From NCBI RefSeq assembly GCF_014287895.1, contig NZ_JACOPP010000017.1, forward strand, positions 3,370-67,369: a stretch of 64,000 nucleotides of DNA. The letters run 5' to 3'. A program made the translations under genes and the position numbers. This stretch comes from Lawsonibacter hominis. Lineage in GTDB: Bacteria; Bacillota; Clostridia; Oscillospirales; Oscillospiraceae. The notes under the pieces were generated by a model. It ran no database searches and had not been told where the DNA came from. It saw only the letters and a program-made list of their open reading frames with translations. Shown here piece after piece: positions 25,300 through 33,876 of this stretch (its first letter is position 1; each line of letters begins with the position of its first letter).

Positions 25300-25872
25300 T
25301 CAACCTCCTTTCGCGCCCACCTCTGGACACTTTGTCCAGAAGTCCGGGACGGTGCTTTCCACCTCGTTGCCCCACACATCCCAGCCGGGCGGGGACTGCC
25401 GGGCAAACAGCTCCACCCTGGGCACATCGCCCATGAGGGCCACGATCTTATCACGGGCCTCGTCCGGCTTTCGGCTGTGCTCCTGGATCGGGGCAATAAT
25501 GAATTGATGGACATTTGCCGCCTGCCGTTTCGGGTGTCCCCGTGTCGCCAGCAGGCAGATCTCCGCGTTGCCCCTTGTCCAAAAGCCCAGGCCGTAAAAC
25601 CAGCTCTCGGACTTTCGGTTTTTCTTCAGCCAGACGAAAGCCACGGACTTATATTGAAAGCCCCACGCCTTGATCAGCCGCAGGGCCTCTGGGAGCTGGG
25701 GGAACGTGGCCCACAAAAAAAGCACGCTGTCCGGGGCCGCCAGATCAGCCACCGGGAGCGCGCATATCTCGTCAATCCCCATTGTGGGGTAATGCTTCTC
25801 CGCCGCACCCTGCAAGCCCTTTTGCGTGTAGCGCCAGGGGGGATCGGCATAGATCACAGAATACTGTCCGAT
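25300..25872 (-). CDS. MT-A70 family adenine methyltransferase
   Basis: This 190-residue N6-adenine methyltransferase has the motif YADPPW near residue 7-12, LFLWATFPQLPEAL and a later SAM-site region. No ATG begins the frame at the expected place. AAAGGAG stands seven bases before ATC (25870-25872), giving GQYSVIYADPPWRY, a usual opening for this family; GTG 25857 would cut into the motif with no ribosome site. I take ATC. The last ten residues (DFWTKCPEV) are palindrome copy 6 read in frame. Probably protects transferred DNA from restriction. Confidence 0.85.
   Translation of the reverse strand: MGQYSVIYADPPWRYTQKGLQGAAEKHYPTMGIDEICALPVADLAAPDSVLFLWATFPQLPEALRLIKAWGFQYKSVAFVWLKKNRKSESWFYGLGFWTRGNAEICLLATRGHPKRQAANVHQFIIAPIQEHSRKPDEARDKIVALMGDVPRVELFARQSPPGWDVWGNEVESTVPDFWTKCPEVGAKGG
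25319..25343. repeat. Dispersed palindrome, copy 6 (inside the MT-A70 gene)
   Basis: Arms ACCTCTGGACA and TGTCCAGAAGT around CTT. It is read in a different frame from copies 4, 5 and 7, as DFWTKCPEV. Confidence 0.9.
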
Positions 25873-25874
25873 AG

Positions 25875-26669
25875 TTACACTCCTTTCTCCCCGGCCTCCA
25901 ATGCTGACCGCGCCAGACGGATGCGCTCTGTGGCGGCGGCGTAGTAGGCGGGGACGGTTTCAAAACAGATGAAGCGGCGGCCCGTATTGAGGGCGGCCAC
26001 CGCTGTTGTGGCAGAGCCCGCGCAGATGTCTGCCACCACCTCGCCGGGCCGGGTGTAGGTTTTGATGAAATACTCGCACAGGGCCACCGGCTTCTGCGTG
26101 GGGTGGGCGGTGCGTTGGACGGCTGGAAAGGTCAGCACGTTTCCGGGAAAGCGCAGGCCGTCCTCCGATCCGCTGCCGGAACGGGTAAATTTCCCGTAGT
26201 TGGTGCTGTTCCCACGGTTGCCCGCAATTTTCTTGTAGGGCTTGCCCTGCTCAAACTGCGGATTGTAAAGCGGGAGCTTCTGATAGAATACCAGAATATT
26301 CTCCGTCTTTTTCAGCGGAGCGCGGCGGGCGTTGAGAAAGCCTGTGCAGCGGCTTTTGTACCATACCCACTCATAGCGGAGCATGGACAGGTTGGATGCC
26401 CCCAGCACCTTGTCATAGGGGCATTGTGCAAAGAACAGTACAGCGCCGTCCGGCTTGACTGCCCACTTGACCGCCTCCCACAGCTCCGGGAGCGGCAGGG
26501 GCACATCCCAAAAGTTCCGGGTAGTGCCGTAGGGCGGATCGGTCAAGAGCATATCCACAGAATGACGGGGCAGGGAGCGCAGGCCCTCAATGCCATCCAT
26601 GAGGAACAGACCCTCCGGGAGCGCCGGGGACTTCTGGACACTTTGTCCAGAGGTGCCCTTATCGGTCAT
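25875..26669 (-). CDS. DNA methyltransferase (N4/N6 type)
   Basis: This 264-residue methyltransferase has the catalytic motif TDPPYG near residue 42 and the SAM-binding FxGxG-like ADICAGSATTAVAAL near residue 230, preceded by AHPTQKPVALCEYF. That order (DPPY first) is the beta class. Residues 1-14 contain GTSGQSVQK from palindrome copy 7, just after the start. ATG 26669 has GGAGG six bases upstream and overlaps the 83-aa gene. Paired with the MT-A70 gene it suggests a methylation shield carried by the ICE. Confidence 0.87.
   Translation of the reverse strand: MTDKGTSGQSVQKSPALPEGLFLMDGIEGLRSLPRHSVDMLLTDPPYGTTRNFWDVPLPLPELWEAVKWAVKPDGAVLFFAQCPYDKVLGASNLSMLRYEWVWYKSRCTGFLNARRAPLKKTENILVFYQKLPLYNPQFEQGKPYKKIAGNRGNSTNYGKFTRSGSGSEDGLRFPGNVLTFPAVQRTAHPTQKPVALCEYFIKTYTRPGEVVADICAGSATTAVAALNTGRRFICFETVPAYYAAATERIRLARSALEAGEKGV
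26630..26654. repeat. Dispersed palindrome, copy 7 (inside the DNA methyltransferase gene)
   Basis: Arms ACTTCTGGACA and TGTCCAGAGGT around CTT. It is translated as GTSGQSVQK directly after the first four residues of the methyltransferase. Confidence 0.9.
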
Positions 26670-26910
26670 CCCTGGCCTCCTTGCCCTTTGCCGGGGCGGG
26701 GCGGGCGGCGTTTTCACGGGCGGCCTGCGCCCGCCCTTCGGCTAACTGCTGGGCAATTTTCTTCGCGTCATCCCTGCCGCCCAGCAATTCCCGCTTTTGC
26801 AAAACGGACTCTGTTTCCGCCATAAAGCGGTAAACATCGGCCTGGTTGAAGTCCTCCGGCGCTTTCCCGTTCCACAGGCGCGACCCGTCGGGCCCATATC
26901 TTCTCGGCAT
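26659..26910 (-). CDS. Small ICE protein of unknown function (83 aa)
   Basis: This charged soluble protein begins MPRRYGPDGSRLWNGKAP and ends in an Ala/Lys/Arg-rich tail. AAAGGGG lies about seven bases before ATG 26910. It sits between the VirB6-like and methyltransferase genes and overlaps the latter. No domain is recognised. Confidence 0.6.
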   Translation of the reverse strand: MPRRYGPDGSRLWNGKAPEDFNQADVYRFMAETESVLQKRELLGGRDDAKKIAQQLAEGRAQAARENAARPAPAKGKEARDDR

Positions 26911-26924
26911 ATAACACCCCTTTC

Positions 26925-27791
26925 TCAATGTGCGCTAAAGATACTTCGCGCAATCGTCCCGGTTTTGAACAGCATGAAGCAGAGCAAAACCGTATAGCCT
27001 ACGGTGCCCCATATTGCCCCGATGGGATCTCCGCCCGTGGCAATTCTCTGGATCAGCACCGCATAAATCGCAACACACACCAGAATGAGCAGACCCTGGA
27101 AGCCTACGGCAAACAGGGAGCGCAGATAGTTCTGCCCGATCTGTCCCACCTCCCGATGGGAGATTGTTGCCATAGGGATGGGGGCCAAACTGGTGAGCAA
27201 ATAGATTTCCAACATTCTGCCATACACCAACACAAAAATGACGATGCCCAGCGCCCACATAGTAACGCCAATAATAGAGGATTGGAGCCACAGGCCCAAA
27301 AGCGGCCCTAAATCCATCCCCTCCAGGGTGGTTTCCAGCTCCGCCATCATATCCGGCGTGATGTCCGTGGAGCCCTGGATCAGACCGCCCGCCTGGGCGA
27401 TCACCGTCTGCGACACGTCAAAGACGGCCATCACAATATTAAAGGTGTTTGAGAGAATGAAGATGGCACAAGCCGTTTTGAATATCCATTTGTAGATATT
27501 CGCCACGTCAAAATCGTGCATATTGTTTTTTTCCAATAGCATCTGTATCAGCTCATAGGTGGCAACAAAGGTCAGCACCAGCCCGGCAATCGGCAAGATC
27601 ACCGTTTCGGAAAGCTGGCGGATGAGGGAAAATACCCCGGCGTTCCACGCCGCCGGGGTAGTCCCCACCTGTACCGCAATCTCTCCGACTTGGGTATTGA
27701 CGTAATCAAAGAGCCCCTCCAGGTTCCCCATGATCCCGCCAATCAGCAGCTCTTTGAGCCAGTCCGTGAGCCAGTCGGTGAGAAAATCCAT
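26925..27791 (-). CDS. VirB6/TrbL-type conjugation channel protein
   Basis: This 288-residue polytopic protein has about six hydrophobic segments after an N-terminal amphipathic helix, including VILPIAGLVLTFVATYEL, IIGVTMWALGIVIFVLV and TVGYTVLLCFMLF, with MATISHREVGQIGQNYLRSL before the last pair. It matches the TrbL/VirB6-like channel proteins encoded after Maff2 in these ICEs. Confidence 0.87.
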   Translation of the reverse strand: MDFLTDWLTDWLKELLIGGIMGNLEGLFDYVNTQVGEIAVQVGTTPAAWNAGVFSLIRQLSETVILPIAGLVLTFVATYELIQMLLEKNNMHDFDVANIYKWIFKTACAIFILSNTFNIVMAVFDVSQTVIAQAGGLIQGSTDITPDMMAELETTLEGMDLGPLLGLWLQSSIIGVTMWALGIVIFVLVYGRMLEIYLLTSLAPIPMATISHREVGQIGQNYLRSLFAVGFQGLLILVCVAIYAVLIQRIATGGDPIGAIWGTVGYTVLLCFMLFKTGTIARSIFSAH

Positions 27792-27802
27792 AGGCCGCTA
27801 CC

Positions 27803-27929
27803 TTAAAACAGGCCGGACAGCAGAGGGATCAGGGTGGTGCCCAGCAGGATGATGCCGCCGCCCGCCATGAGCTGTTTCATACCCAAATAGGTGTAGGAAA
27901 CCGGCTCGATGGCGGGCGGCGGCGTGTCA
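27803..27929 (-). pseudogene. 3' part of a split Maff2 gene
   Basis: The open frame ending GMKQLMAGGGIILLGTTLIP then LLSGLF and TAA is the C-terminal half of a Maff2-family membrane protein. It has no start: upstream, at 27928, the sequence changes to the end of element A. The matching N-terminal half is 21 kb away at 49346-49472. Maff2 proteins sit between VirD4 and VirB6 in this ICE type, and both flanks here fit that order. Confidence 0.8.
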
Positions 27930-27937
27930 AGAAATAT
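27924..27937. repeat. Left end repeat of element A
   Basis: GTGTCAAGAAATAT here is the exact inverted complement of 38486-38499. The two define a 10.6-kb unit whose recombinase gene lies just inside the left end. Confidence 0.7.
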
Positions 27938-27974
27938 CTATGGAGTTTTTTTAGAACCGCCCCGGCGGGGCAGG

Positions 27975-29639
27975 TCAGGCTGTGACCTGCTCCACTTCCG
28001 GGAGGGGTTTGAGATTAAAATGAATTTCGATAGAAATGTGTCTTGTTTTATCGCTGTCTATGCTCTCATGGACAACGATTTCTTTAATCAGGCGATTAAG
28101 GGTAGCTGCGTCCAGTTCCGTGATGTCGGCGTATTCCTGAATGGCTTCTACCCACTGGCGGGCGTCATACGCAAGCCGGATTTCATCGGCCAGCTTCTTC
28201 CGGCCTTCCTCAACCCTCGCCTTCAACTCGGCCTGTTCCTTCTGCGTCTTTTCCATCAGCAGATTGAAGTTTGCTTCGCTGATACGTCCGGCAACCATAT
28301 CCTCATACAGCCGCAGAACCATCTTTTCCAGAACGTCAATCCGTTCCTCGTCTTTGGCAAGGGAGCGTTCCAACGCTTCCCGCTGGCCTTTCTGCTCGGC
28401 TTCGCAGGTGTCGGACAGCTTCCCGGCAACGGCTTCCCCGTCCATCAGGGCGGCTCTGGCACACTCCCGGATTTTGTTCAGTACAAGCCGGTACAGGGTG
28501 TCGTACTCAACCCGGTGCTGGGAACAGTGCTGTTTCCCGTAGGCATTGTAGGTCTTACAGGAATAAATCTGCTTCGGGTGCTTCTCGTTGGTGTAGCGGA
28601 TAGTCAGCGACTTCCCGCACTCGCCGCATTTGATAAGCCCCGCAAACAGGCTGATTTCCCCGGTCTGGCGGGGGCGCTGCCGGGATTTCAGCTTGCGCTG
28701 CACGATGTCAAAGGTCTTGCGGTCAACAAGCGGCTCATGCTGGTTCTCCACGACAATCCATTCCTCCGGCTTCTTCTCCCCGATGGTGCCGATTTTGAAG
28801 CGGTATTCCTTCTTCTGGGAAGCGATAGCGCCGGTATAGACGGGATTCATCAGGATGTCCTTAATCACGGTAAAGTCCCAGATATACCGCCCATTTACCG
28901 GGTCTTTCTTTTCCCACTTGGTTGACACGTTCCGCAGCCCCCGTACCCGGTTCCAGTAGGTCGGACAGGGGATTTTTTCTTCTTCCAGCCTGCGCCGGAT
29001 GTAGTTGGGGCCGTGTCCTTCCAGCGCCCACGCAAACAGACGCCGGACAATGGGTGCCGTTTCCTCGTCAATCAGCAGGTGGTTTTTGTCCTCCGGGTCT
29101 TTCTGGTAGCCGAAGGGGGCAAGGCAGCCGGTAAACTGGCCTTTCTGCGCTTTCAGCAGATAAGAGGAATGAACCTTCTTGGAAATGTCCTTGCTGTACA
29201 TCTCGTTGAGGATGTTCTTGAACGGCGCAATGTCGTTGTTGTCCCGCATGGTGTCGATACCGTCATTCATGGCGATATAGCGCACGCCGTGGCGGGGGAA
29301 GAAATCTTCAATCAGGAAGCCGGTCTGCAAATAATTCCTGCCTAACCTCGATAAATCTTTCGTTATCACAAGGTTGGCCTGCCTGCGCTCGATGGCTTTC
29401 AACATCCGTTTCAGGTCGGGGCGCTCCATGTTCAGCCCCGTGTAGCCATCGTCCTGATAGACTGCAACAACCTCCCATCCCTGCTTCTCGCAGTAGTTTT
29501 CCAGCATATCCCGCTGGTTTGCAATGCTGGCGCTCTCCCCGTCAAGGTCATCGTCCTTGGAAAGCCTGCAATAAATAGCCGCCCGGAAGCTGCCCGCCAG
29601 TATTGCGTCCATGCCTGTATATTCCATTCCGTTCATCAT
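27975..29639 (-). CDS. Large serine recombinase of element A
   Basis: This 554-residue integrase has a resolvase domain with catalytic Ser in YCRLSKDDDLDGES and DLSRLGRNYLQTGFLIE. A recombinase domain follows (KKVHSSYLLKAQKGQFTG onward). It then has a zinc ribbon with CGECGKSLTIR, and a coiled coil. It ends 45 bases inside the left end of element A, as expected for the enzyme that moves it. Confidence 0.92.
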   Translation of the reverse strand: MMNGMEYTGMDAILAGSFRAAIYCRLSKDDDLDGESASIANQRDMLENYCEKQGWEVVAVYQDDGYTGLNMERPDLKRMLKAIERRQANLVITKDLSRLGRNYLQTGFLIEDFFPRHGVRYIAMNDGIDTMRDNNDIAPFKNILNEMYSKDISKKVHSSYLLKAQKGQFTGCLAPFGYQKDPEDKNHLLIDEETAPIVRRLFAWALEGHGPNYIRRRLEEEKIPCPTYWNRVRGLRNVSTKWEKKDPVNGRYIWDFTVIKDILMNPVYTGAIASQKKEYRFKIGTIGEKKPEEWIVVENQHEPLVDRKTFDIVQRKLKSRQRPRQTGEISLFAGLIKCGECGKSLTIRYTNEKHPKQIYSCKTYNAYGKQHCSQHRVEYDTLYRLVLNKIRECARAALMDGEAVAGKLSDTCEAEQKGQREALERSLAKDEERIDVLEKMVLRLYEDMVAGRISEANFNLLMEKTQKEQAELKARVEEGRKKLADEIRLAYDARQWVEAIQEYADITELDAATLNRLIKEIVVHESIDSDKTRHISIEIHFNLKPLPEVEQVTA

Positions 29640-29645
29640 AACCGT

Positions 29646-29843
29646 TTACCCGCACAATCCAGACGGAACACGGTCATGCTGAACCTTGTCTTTATTATAC
29701 TCTAAATCTTGCTTTTTCGCAAGATATTCTTTATCATTTCTCTGGCTGTATTTCTGTGCAATCAGGCTCACGAAAACGTCCGTAGCGTCCAGTTCGCCGT
29801 CAAATACCGTTGTGACATGGATTTCAGTTTTGTTTTTTGCCAT
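29646..29843 (-). CDS. Small protein upstream of recombinase A (65 aa)
   Basis: This hydrophilic protein begins MAKNKTEIHVTTVFDGELDA and stops seven bases before the recombinase start, with a GAGGTAAC-type ribosome site. It is plausibly an accessory of the recombinase, but no domain is recognised. A GTTCCGTCTGGATTGTGC sequence in its 3' end recurs at 38509-38526, just outside the right end of element A. Confidence 0.6.
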   Translation of the reverse strand: MAKNKTEIHVTTVFDGELDATDVFVSLIAQKYSQRNDKEYLAKKQDLEYNKDKVQHDRVPSGLCG

Positions 29844-30096
29844 AGGCAGTTACCTCCATAAATGAAATAAGCCAGACAGGAGAGGGTCGGCAACGAAGTC
29901 CGGCAACGGGCTTCAAAAAACCTCGAAAACAATCTCTGTCTGGCGGGTTATTGTTTATTTACTTTTTCTTTTATTTTTCTGTTGCTTTGGTTGTCAGAGG
30001 GGAGAAAAGCCCGCAGTTACGGGCTTTTTCCCGGCAACCGGCTCGGCAACGGGATAGCAACGGGGTCGGCAACCGGCTGTGATTTTCCCGGATATT
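29844..30096. repeat. Intergenic region with CGGCAAC direct repeats and a terminator
   Basis: CGGCAAC occurs at 29888, 29901, 30032, 30044 and 30067, with AGCAAC at 30056, the last four about 11-12 bases apart. Between the clusters are GCCAGACAG/CTGTCTGGC (29871 and 29935) and a two-way terminator AAAAGCCCG/CGGGCTTTTT (30005-30029). Repeats phased with the helix beside replication genes could be protein-binding iterons. Confidence 0.5.
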
Positions 30097-31497
30097 TCAG
30101 AAGGGAAGTTCCATCTGCTCCGTGACTTCCACAAATCCGTCCGGCGTTTTTTCACGTCCGTTGTCAGCGCCCGTTGCCGGGGCTTCCTGTTCCCAGCCCT
30201 TCTGCCTGCCGTATCCTTCAAATATCCGGGGATTGGAGAAATACTTCCATCCCGTGATACAGTGGTTCATGATGTCATTGACCTCCCGGATTTCCCATTG
30301 CTTCGGCTCGTCAAAGGGGTGGTTCAGGGCTTCTTTGAAAAGCTGCTTGGAGCATACGGCGCTGCCAGTGTAGCGGTCAAGGTATGCCTGTATCATCCCG
30401 GCCTTGGTGTCCTCCGGCATGAAATCCCGCTGGTGTTCTTTGAGGTACTGTATCATTTCGGGCGTAAAAGACAGCTTAAAATCGCCACTTTTGTAGGTTG
30501 TCATGGCTTCCGCCCATACCTGTTCAATATAGGCTCTGGAAGCGGCTTCATCGTCCAAAATGTGTATCTCGGCCTGTCCGGGGTAGACCATGACCGGCAG
30601 GAAGCGCCGGTTCCCGGAACGGTCAAGGGGCAGGAAGTCCAGCGCATTGGAAGTCCCGCCGAACACGCATTGCCGCAGCCTGTCCTCCGGGTGGGTTTCG
30701 TAGGGGATTTTATAGACCTCCTTCTGGCGGCTTAAAAATGACTTGATTTCCTCTATGCTCTTGGCGTTTGCGGTGGCAATCATCTCCGACATTTCAATTA
30801 TCCAGTGGCCTTGTAGCTTGCGGTACACGTTATCATCGTCCAACTTCCGCAAATCATCGGAAAACCACTCGTCTTTTACGGCCAGCAGCCGGAAGAAGGT
30901 GGATTTCCCGGCTCCCTGACCGCCAACCAGACAGAGCATGACCTCAAACTTACAGCCGGGGCAGAAAGCCCGGTGGATGGCTCCCAGCAGGAACAGCCGC
31001 AGGGAATGGTAAGTGAAGTTGTCTGTGTCGGCTCCCAGAAAGTGACGCAGGCAGTAGCGGATACGCTCTTTCCCGTCCCAGACAAGGCCGTTCAGGTAGT
31101 CCCGGATGGGATGGTAGCTGTTGGCGTCTGCGGCCAGATCAGCGGCGTCTGCTATCTTTTTCTCGCTTGTCAGGCCGTAGGTATCTTCCAGATACAGCCG
31201 GATATATTTCATGTCCGTGTCGGTCATGGCCTTGCTGCCGGTTCTGCGTTTCCTGCCGATGGGCTTTAGAAGGTCAATACGCTCGGTCAGGAGATTTTTT
31301 GCAACCGCCCCGGAAAGAATGGGGTCATACTGGAACACGGTCAGGCAGTTGTGGATACTGTTCCGCACGCCGCCTTTCTCGGTGCCCTCCAGCATGGCCT
31401 TGACTTCCTCAACGCTCCGGGGCGGGGGTGCGGCTTCGATGGTGTCCGTCACGGCCTGCCGCAGTTCGGGCGGCAAGGTCTGCCATTCTCCGCTCAA
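30097..31497 (-). CDS. VapE-type replication helicase
   Basis: This 466-residue protein of the virulence-associated E family has a P-loop (LCLVGGQGAGKSTFFRLL near residue 185), a following acidic Walker B-like stretch (WIIEMSEMI) and the family tail motif FGGTSNALDFLPLDRSGNRR near residue 290. It probably unwinds DNA at the element's origin. It starts at TTG (AGGA just upstream) and overlaps the primase-like gene by 89 bases. Confidence 0.88.
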   Translation of the reverse strand: MSGEWQTLPPELRQAVTDTIEAAPPPRSVEEVKAMLEGTEKGGVRNSIHNCLTVFQYDPILSGAVAKNLLTERIDLLKPIGRKRRTGSKAMTDTDMKYIRLYLEDTYGLTSEKKIADAADLAADANSYHPIRDYLNGLVWDGKERIRYCLRHFLGADTDNFTYHSLRLFLLGAIHRAFCPGCKFEVMLCLVGGQGAGKSTFFRLLAVKDEWFSDDLRKLDDDNVYRKLQGHWIIEMSEMIATANAKSIEEIKSFLSRQKEVYKIPYETHPEDRLRQCVFGGTSNALDFLPLDRSGNRRFLPVMVYPGQAEIHILDDEAASRAYIEQVWAEAMTTYKSGDFKLSFTPEMIQYLKEHQRDFMPEDTKAGMIQAYLDRYTGSAVCSKQLFKEALNHPFDEPKQWEIREVNDIMNHCITGWKYFSNPRIFEGYGRQKGWEQEAPATGADNGREKTPDGFVEVTEQMELPF

Positions 31498-32056
31498 GGT
31501 TCCTCACTTCCTTTCCGTAGCTGGTAATCAGGGCAGCCCGTTCCCCTATGTCGGAGAACAGCAGCACATCCAGCAGATATTCCACATGGGATTGTTTCTG
31601 CAAGGCTTCCACGAAAAGCGGGTGCCATTCTTCCTCCGGCGTCTTGGGGGCATAGTCCCGCTTCCAGCGGCGCAGCAGATTGTGATAGTCGGACAGTACC
31701 CGGAAGCAATATCGCTCCATGCGCTTAAATTGCTGTTCCGGGCTTTCCTTCCGGGGATTTCGCTTCGGGCGGCTCCTGCTTGGTGGCTCCTTATCCTCAT
31801 AGGGGATGGAGAAGTCCTGCGCCAGCATGAGGGCGGCTTCCCTGGGGCTGACGTTTTCCAGACGGGAAACAAAGTCAATCACATCCCCGTCTGCCTGACA
31901 GCCGAAGCAATGGAAGCGCCGGTCAACCTTCATGCTGGGGTTTTTATCGTCATGGAAGGGGCAGACGCACATCCCGTTTCTCCCTACCAGGATACCGTAA
32001 TGCTCGGCAGCCTGCCGGGTGGTAACAGACTGTTTCACGGCTTCAAATACATTCAA
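31409..32056 (-). CDS. CHC2 zinc-finger primase-like protein
   Basis: This 215-residue protein has the DnaG-type zinc finger CPFHDDKNPSMKV...FHCFGCQADGDVIDF near residues 30-60 but no TOPRIM domain, so it would work with another protein. The C-terminal half is helical. TTG 32056 (AGGAGG nine bases upstream, giving NVFEAVKQSVTTRQAAE) is preferred over the ATG at 32101. It pairs with VapE as a replication module. Confidence 0.85.
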   Translation of the reverse strand: MNVFEAVKQSVTTRQAAEHYGILVGRNGMCVCPFHDDKNPSMKVDRRFHCFGCQADGDVIDFVSRLENVSPREAALMLAQDFSIPYEDKEPPSRSRPKRNPRKESPEQQFKRMERYCFRVLSDYHNLLRRWKRDYAPKTPEEEWHPLFVEALQKQSHVEYLLDVLLFSDIGERAALITSYGKEVRNLERRMADLAARTAAGRDGHHRSRTPAPER

Positions 32057-32127
32057 TAGGCAAATCCTCCTGAAAATAGAAAAAGCGCCTGTCATTCTCA
32101 CGGGGAAAATGGCAAGCGCCTGATTGG

Positions 32128-33717
32128 TTAAAGTTCCATATCCTGTTTTTGCTGGCGGCGGGGCTGCTGGTGTTTCTCTGCCTGTTCCTCCCGGATACGC
32201 TGCTCCCGGCCTTTGACCGCCTGCTGGATGGACGGTTTCTTTCCCGGCTCTGCGGTCTGGCGGTACTGCTCGGATGGTAAAACCTGATTGAGCCAGTGGC
32301 GCACATCCCGCAAAATCTTTACATCCTCCTGTACGGCAGTCAGCGCTTCCGTCTTGGAAGCGATATTCTCTGAAAGCTGTGCCTGTTCCCCGGCCAGCTT
32401 CTTTGTGCTGTACTTCGCCCCATCAAGGTGAACCTTGAAATACCGCAGGGCAGCGTTGTAGGCGTCCAGTTCCTCCTTATGGTCGGCGGCAAATTTCTCC
32501 TTGGGTTTCTTCCAGCGGATAGCGGCATATTTCGCATGAACCGGCTTGTTTGCTTCAAAGTTCCCGATATGGAAAAGCAGCCGGTCAATCTCTTTCACAC
32601 GTTTCTCCATCGGCCTGATTTCCTCACGGATGGAAACGGCCTGTGCGCTGGCTTCATCCAGATAGGCGTCAAGGCTCTCTACGGTGGAAATCTCTTTCTG
32701 CCGCAGGAAGTCAAGGGCTTCCATAACCTTGTTGAAATCGCCAACGGTTCCTTTTAACTTCCCCTTGGAAGTCCAGCCGGTACGTTCCTCGCTCCGTTTA
32801 TCCAGATACCGGGAAAGCAGTTCGGGGATGGTCGGCTCCTTTGCCTGTTCCAGCGCTTCCAGCAGCGCCGCCTTTTTCTCTTTCAGGCCGGACAGCCAGC
32901 CCTTTAAGCTGCGTACCATCTGCCGGATAGACTGCATGAGGGAATTGGCGGCTTTGATGTCCCGGTTCAGGTTGCCGATGTTGGTCTGTATGCCTTTTTT
33001 CTCCAACTGGCTGACCGCTGGCCCCATGTGGACAGTGGGGATTTTATCAATCCCCTGTCGGACATAGGAGCGAAGGTCAAGGCGCTCCGGGCTGCCGATG
33101 GCTTCCAGATAGCGGTTCGCTGTGTCAGCCCAGCCCTGCCGCCATATCTCAGCGTACTTCTGGTCGTTCCAGTCCACGGTATCCTCCTTGTGGCTTTTCC
33201 ATCTGCCGGACGCAAGCCGGATACGCTCGCCGTTCTCGTCAAGGTCGTAGACCTTCCGGCTCTTGGGAAGCCACTTGCCCTGTTCGTCCATCGCCCGCAT
33301 GGTAAGAAGGATGTGGGCGTGGGGATTTCCGTCCCCCTTGTCATGGATGGCAAAATCGGCAATCATGCCCTTGGAAACGAAAAACTCCCGGCAGTAGTCC
33401 CGGATAAGGTCGGCGTACTGTGACCGGGGAAGTTCCCTCGGTATGGCAAGCACGAACCTCCGGGCAAGCTGGGAGTTCCATTGTTTTTCGATGGCTTCGG
33501 CGGCGTTCCACAAGGTATTCCGGTCTGCGTACTCCGGCGGGGCATGGGGCGGCAGCATGATTTCGGTGTGGACGATTTCGCTTTTATGGGAATAGTATTT
33601 CTGTTTCTGGTCGTATTCGGAAAACAGCCGTTCCCCGCTCTGGTAGGCGGCAGACGCAACGGCTGACTGGCGCTTGCTGCGCTGGATGATTTTCACATCA
33701 AAGTGCGGGCATGGCAA
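32128..33717 (-). CDS. MobQ (MobA/MobL) relaxase of element A
   Basis: This 529-residue relaxase has the MobQ start (CPHFDVKIIQRSKRQSAVASAAYQSGE, with the nicking Tyr in AAYQSG) and the His motif HDKGDGNPHAHILLTMR near residue 120. A long helical region follows. TTG 33717 has AAAGGAGG seven bases upstream; the ATG at 33750 lies before that site. A MobQ-type oriT lies at 34628-34668. Confidence 0.9.
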   Translation of the reverse strand: MPCPHFDVKIIQRSKRQSAVASAAYQSGERLFSEYDQKQKYYSHKSEIVHTEIMLPPHAPPEYADRNTLWNAAEAIEKQWNSQLARRFVLAIPRELPRSQYADLIRDYCREFFVSKGMIADFAIHDKGDGNPHAHILLTMRAMDEQGKWLPKSRKVYDLDENGERIRLASGRWKSHKEDTVDWNDQKYAEIWRQGWADTANRYLEAIGSPERLDLRSYVRQGIDKIPTVHMGPAVSQLEKKGIQTNIGNLNRDIKAANSLMQSIRQMVRSLKGWLSGLKEKKAALLEALEQAKEPTIPELLSRYLDKRSEERTGWTSKGKLKGTVGDFNKVMEALDFLRQKEISTVESLDAYLDEASAQAVSIREEIRPMEKRVKEIDRLLFHIGNFEANKPVHAKYAAIRWKKPKEKFAADHKEELDAYNAALRYFKVHLDGAKYSTKKLAGEQAQLSENIASKTEALTAVQEDVKILRDVRHWLNQVLPSEQYRQTAEPGKKPSIQQAVKGREQRIREEQAEKHQQPRRQQKQDMEL

Positions 33718-33747
33718 GTCGTGTCCTCCTTTCTCCCGGCGTCCGGG

Positions 33748-33786
33748 CAAAAAAAGAGCAGGGAACCTGTTTCAAGATTTCCTGCT
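33748..33786 (-). terminator. Terminator before the MobQ relaxase gene
   Basis: Arms 33777-33786 and 33756-33765 (core GAGCAGG) are followed on the minus strand by seven T. The motif AAAACTGAATACC precedes it, an arrangement that recurs before mobC of element B. Confidence 0.75.
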
Positions 33787-33876
33787 CGGTGGTGCCGCCG
33801 GTGGGCGGCTGGTATTCAGTTTTGAAAGTTCGGGTCAGGTTGGCCCGATGATGGGATATTTTACAACTCAAAATTC

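Noticed and set aside
29888..30073. CRISPR array
   Set aside because: Repeats are only seven bases and spacing is 11-12 bases; no Cas genes are present. No other repeat-spacer array was found in the window.
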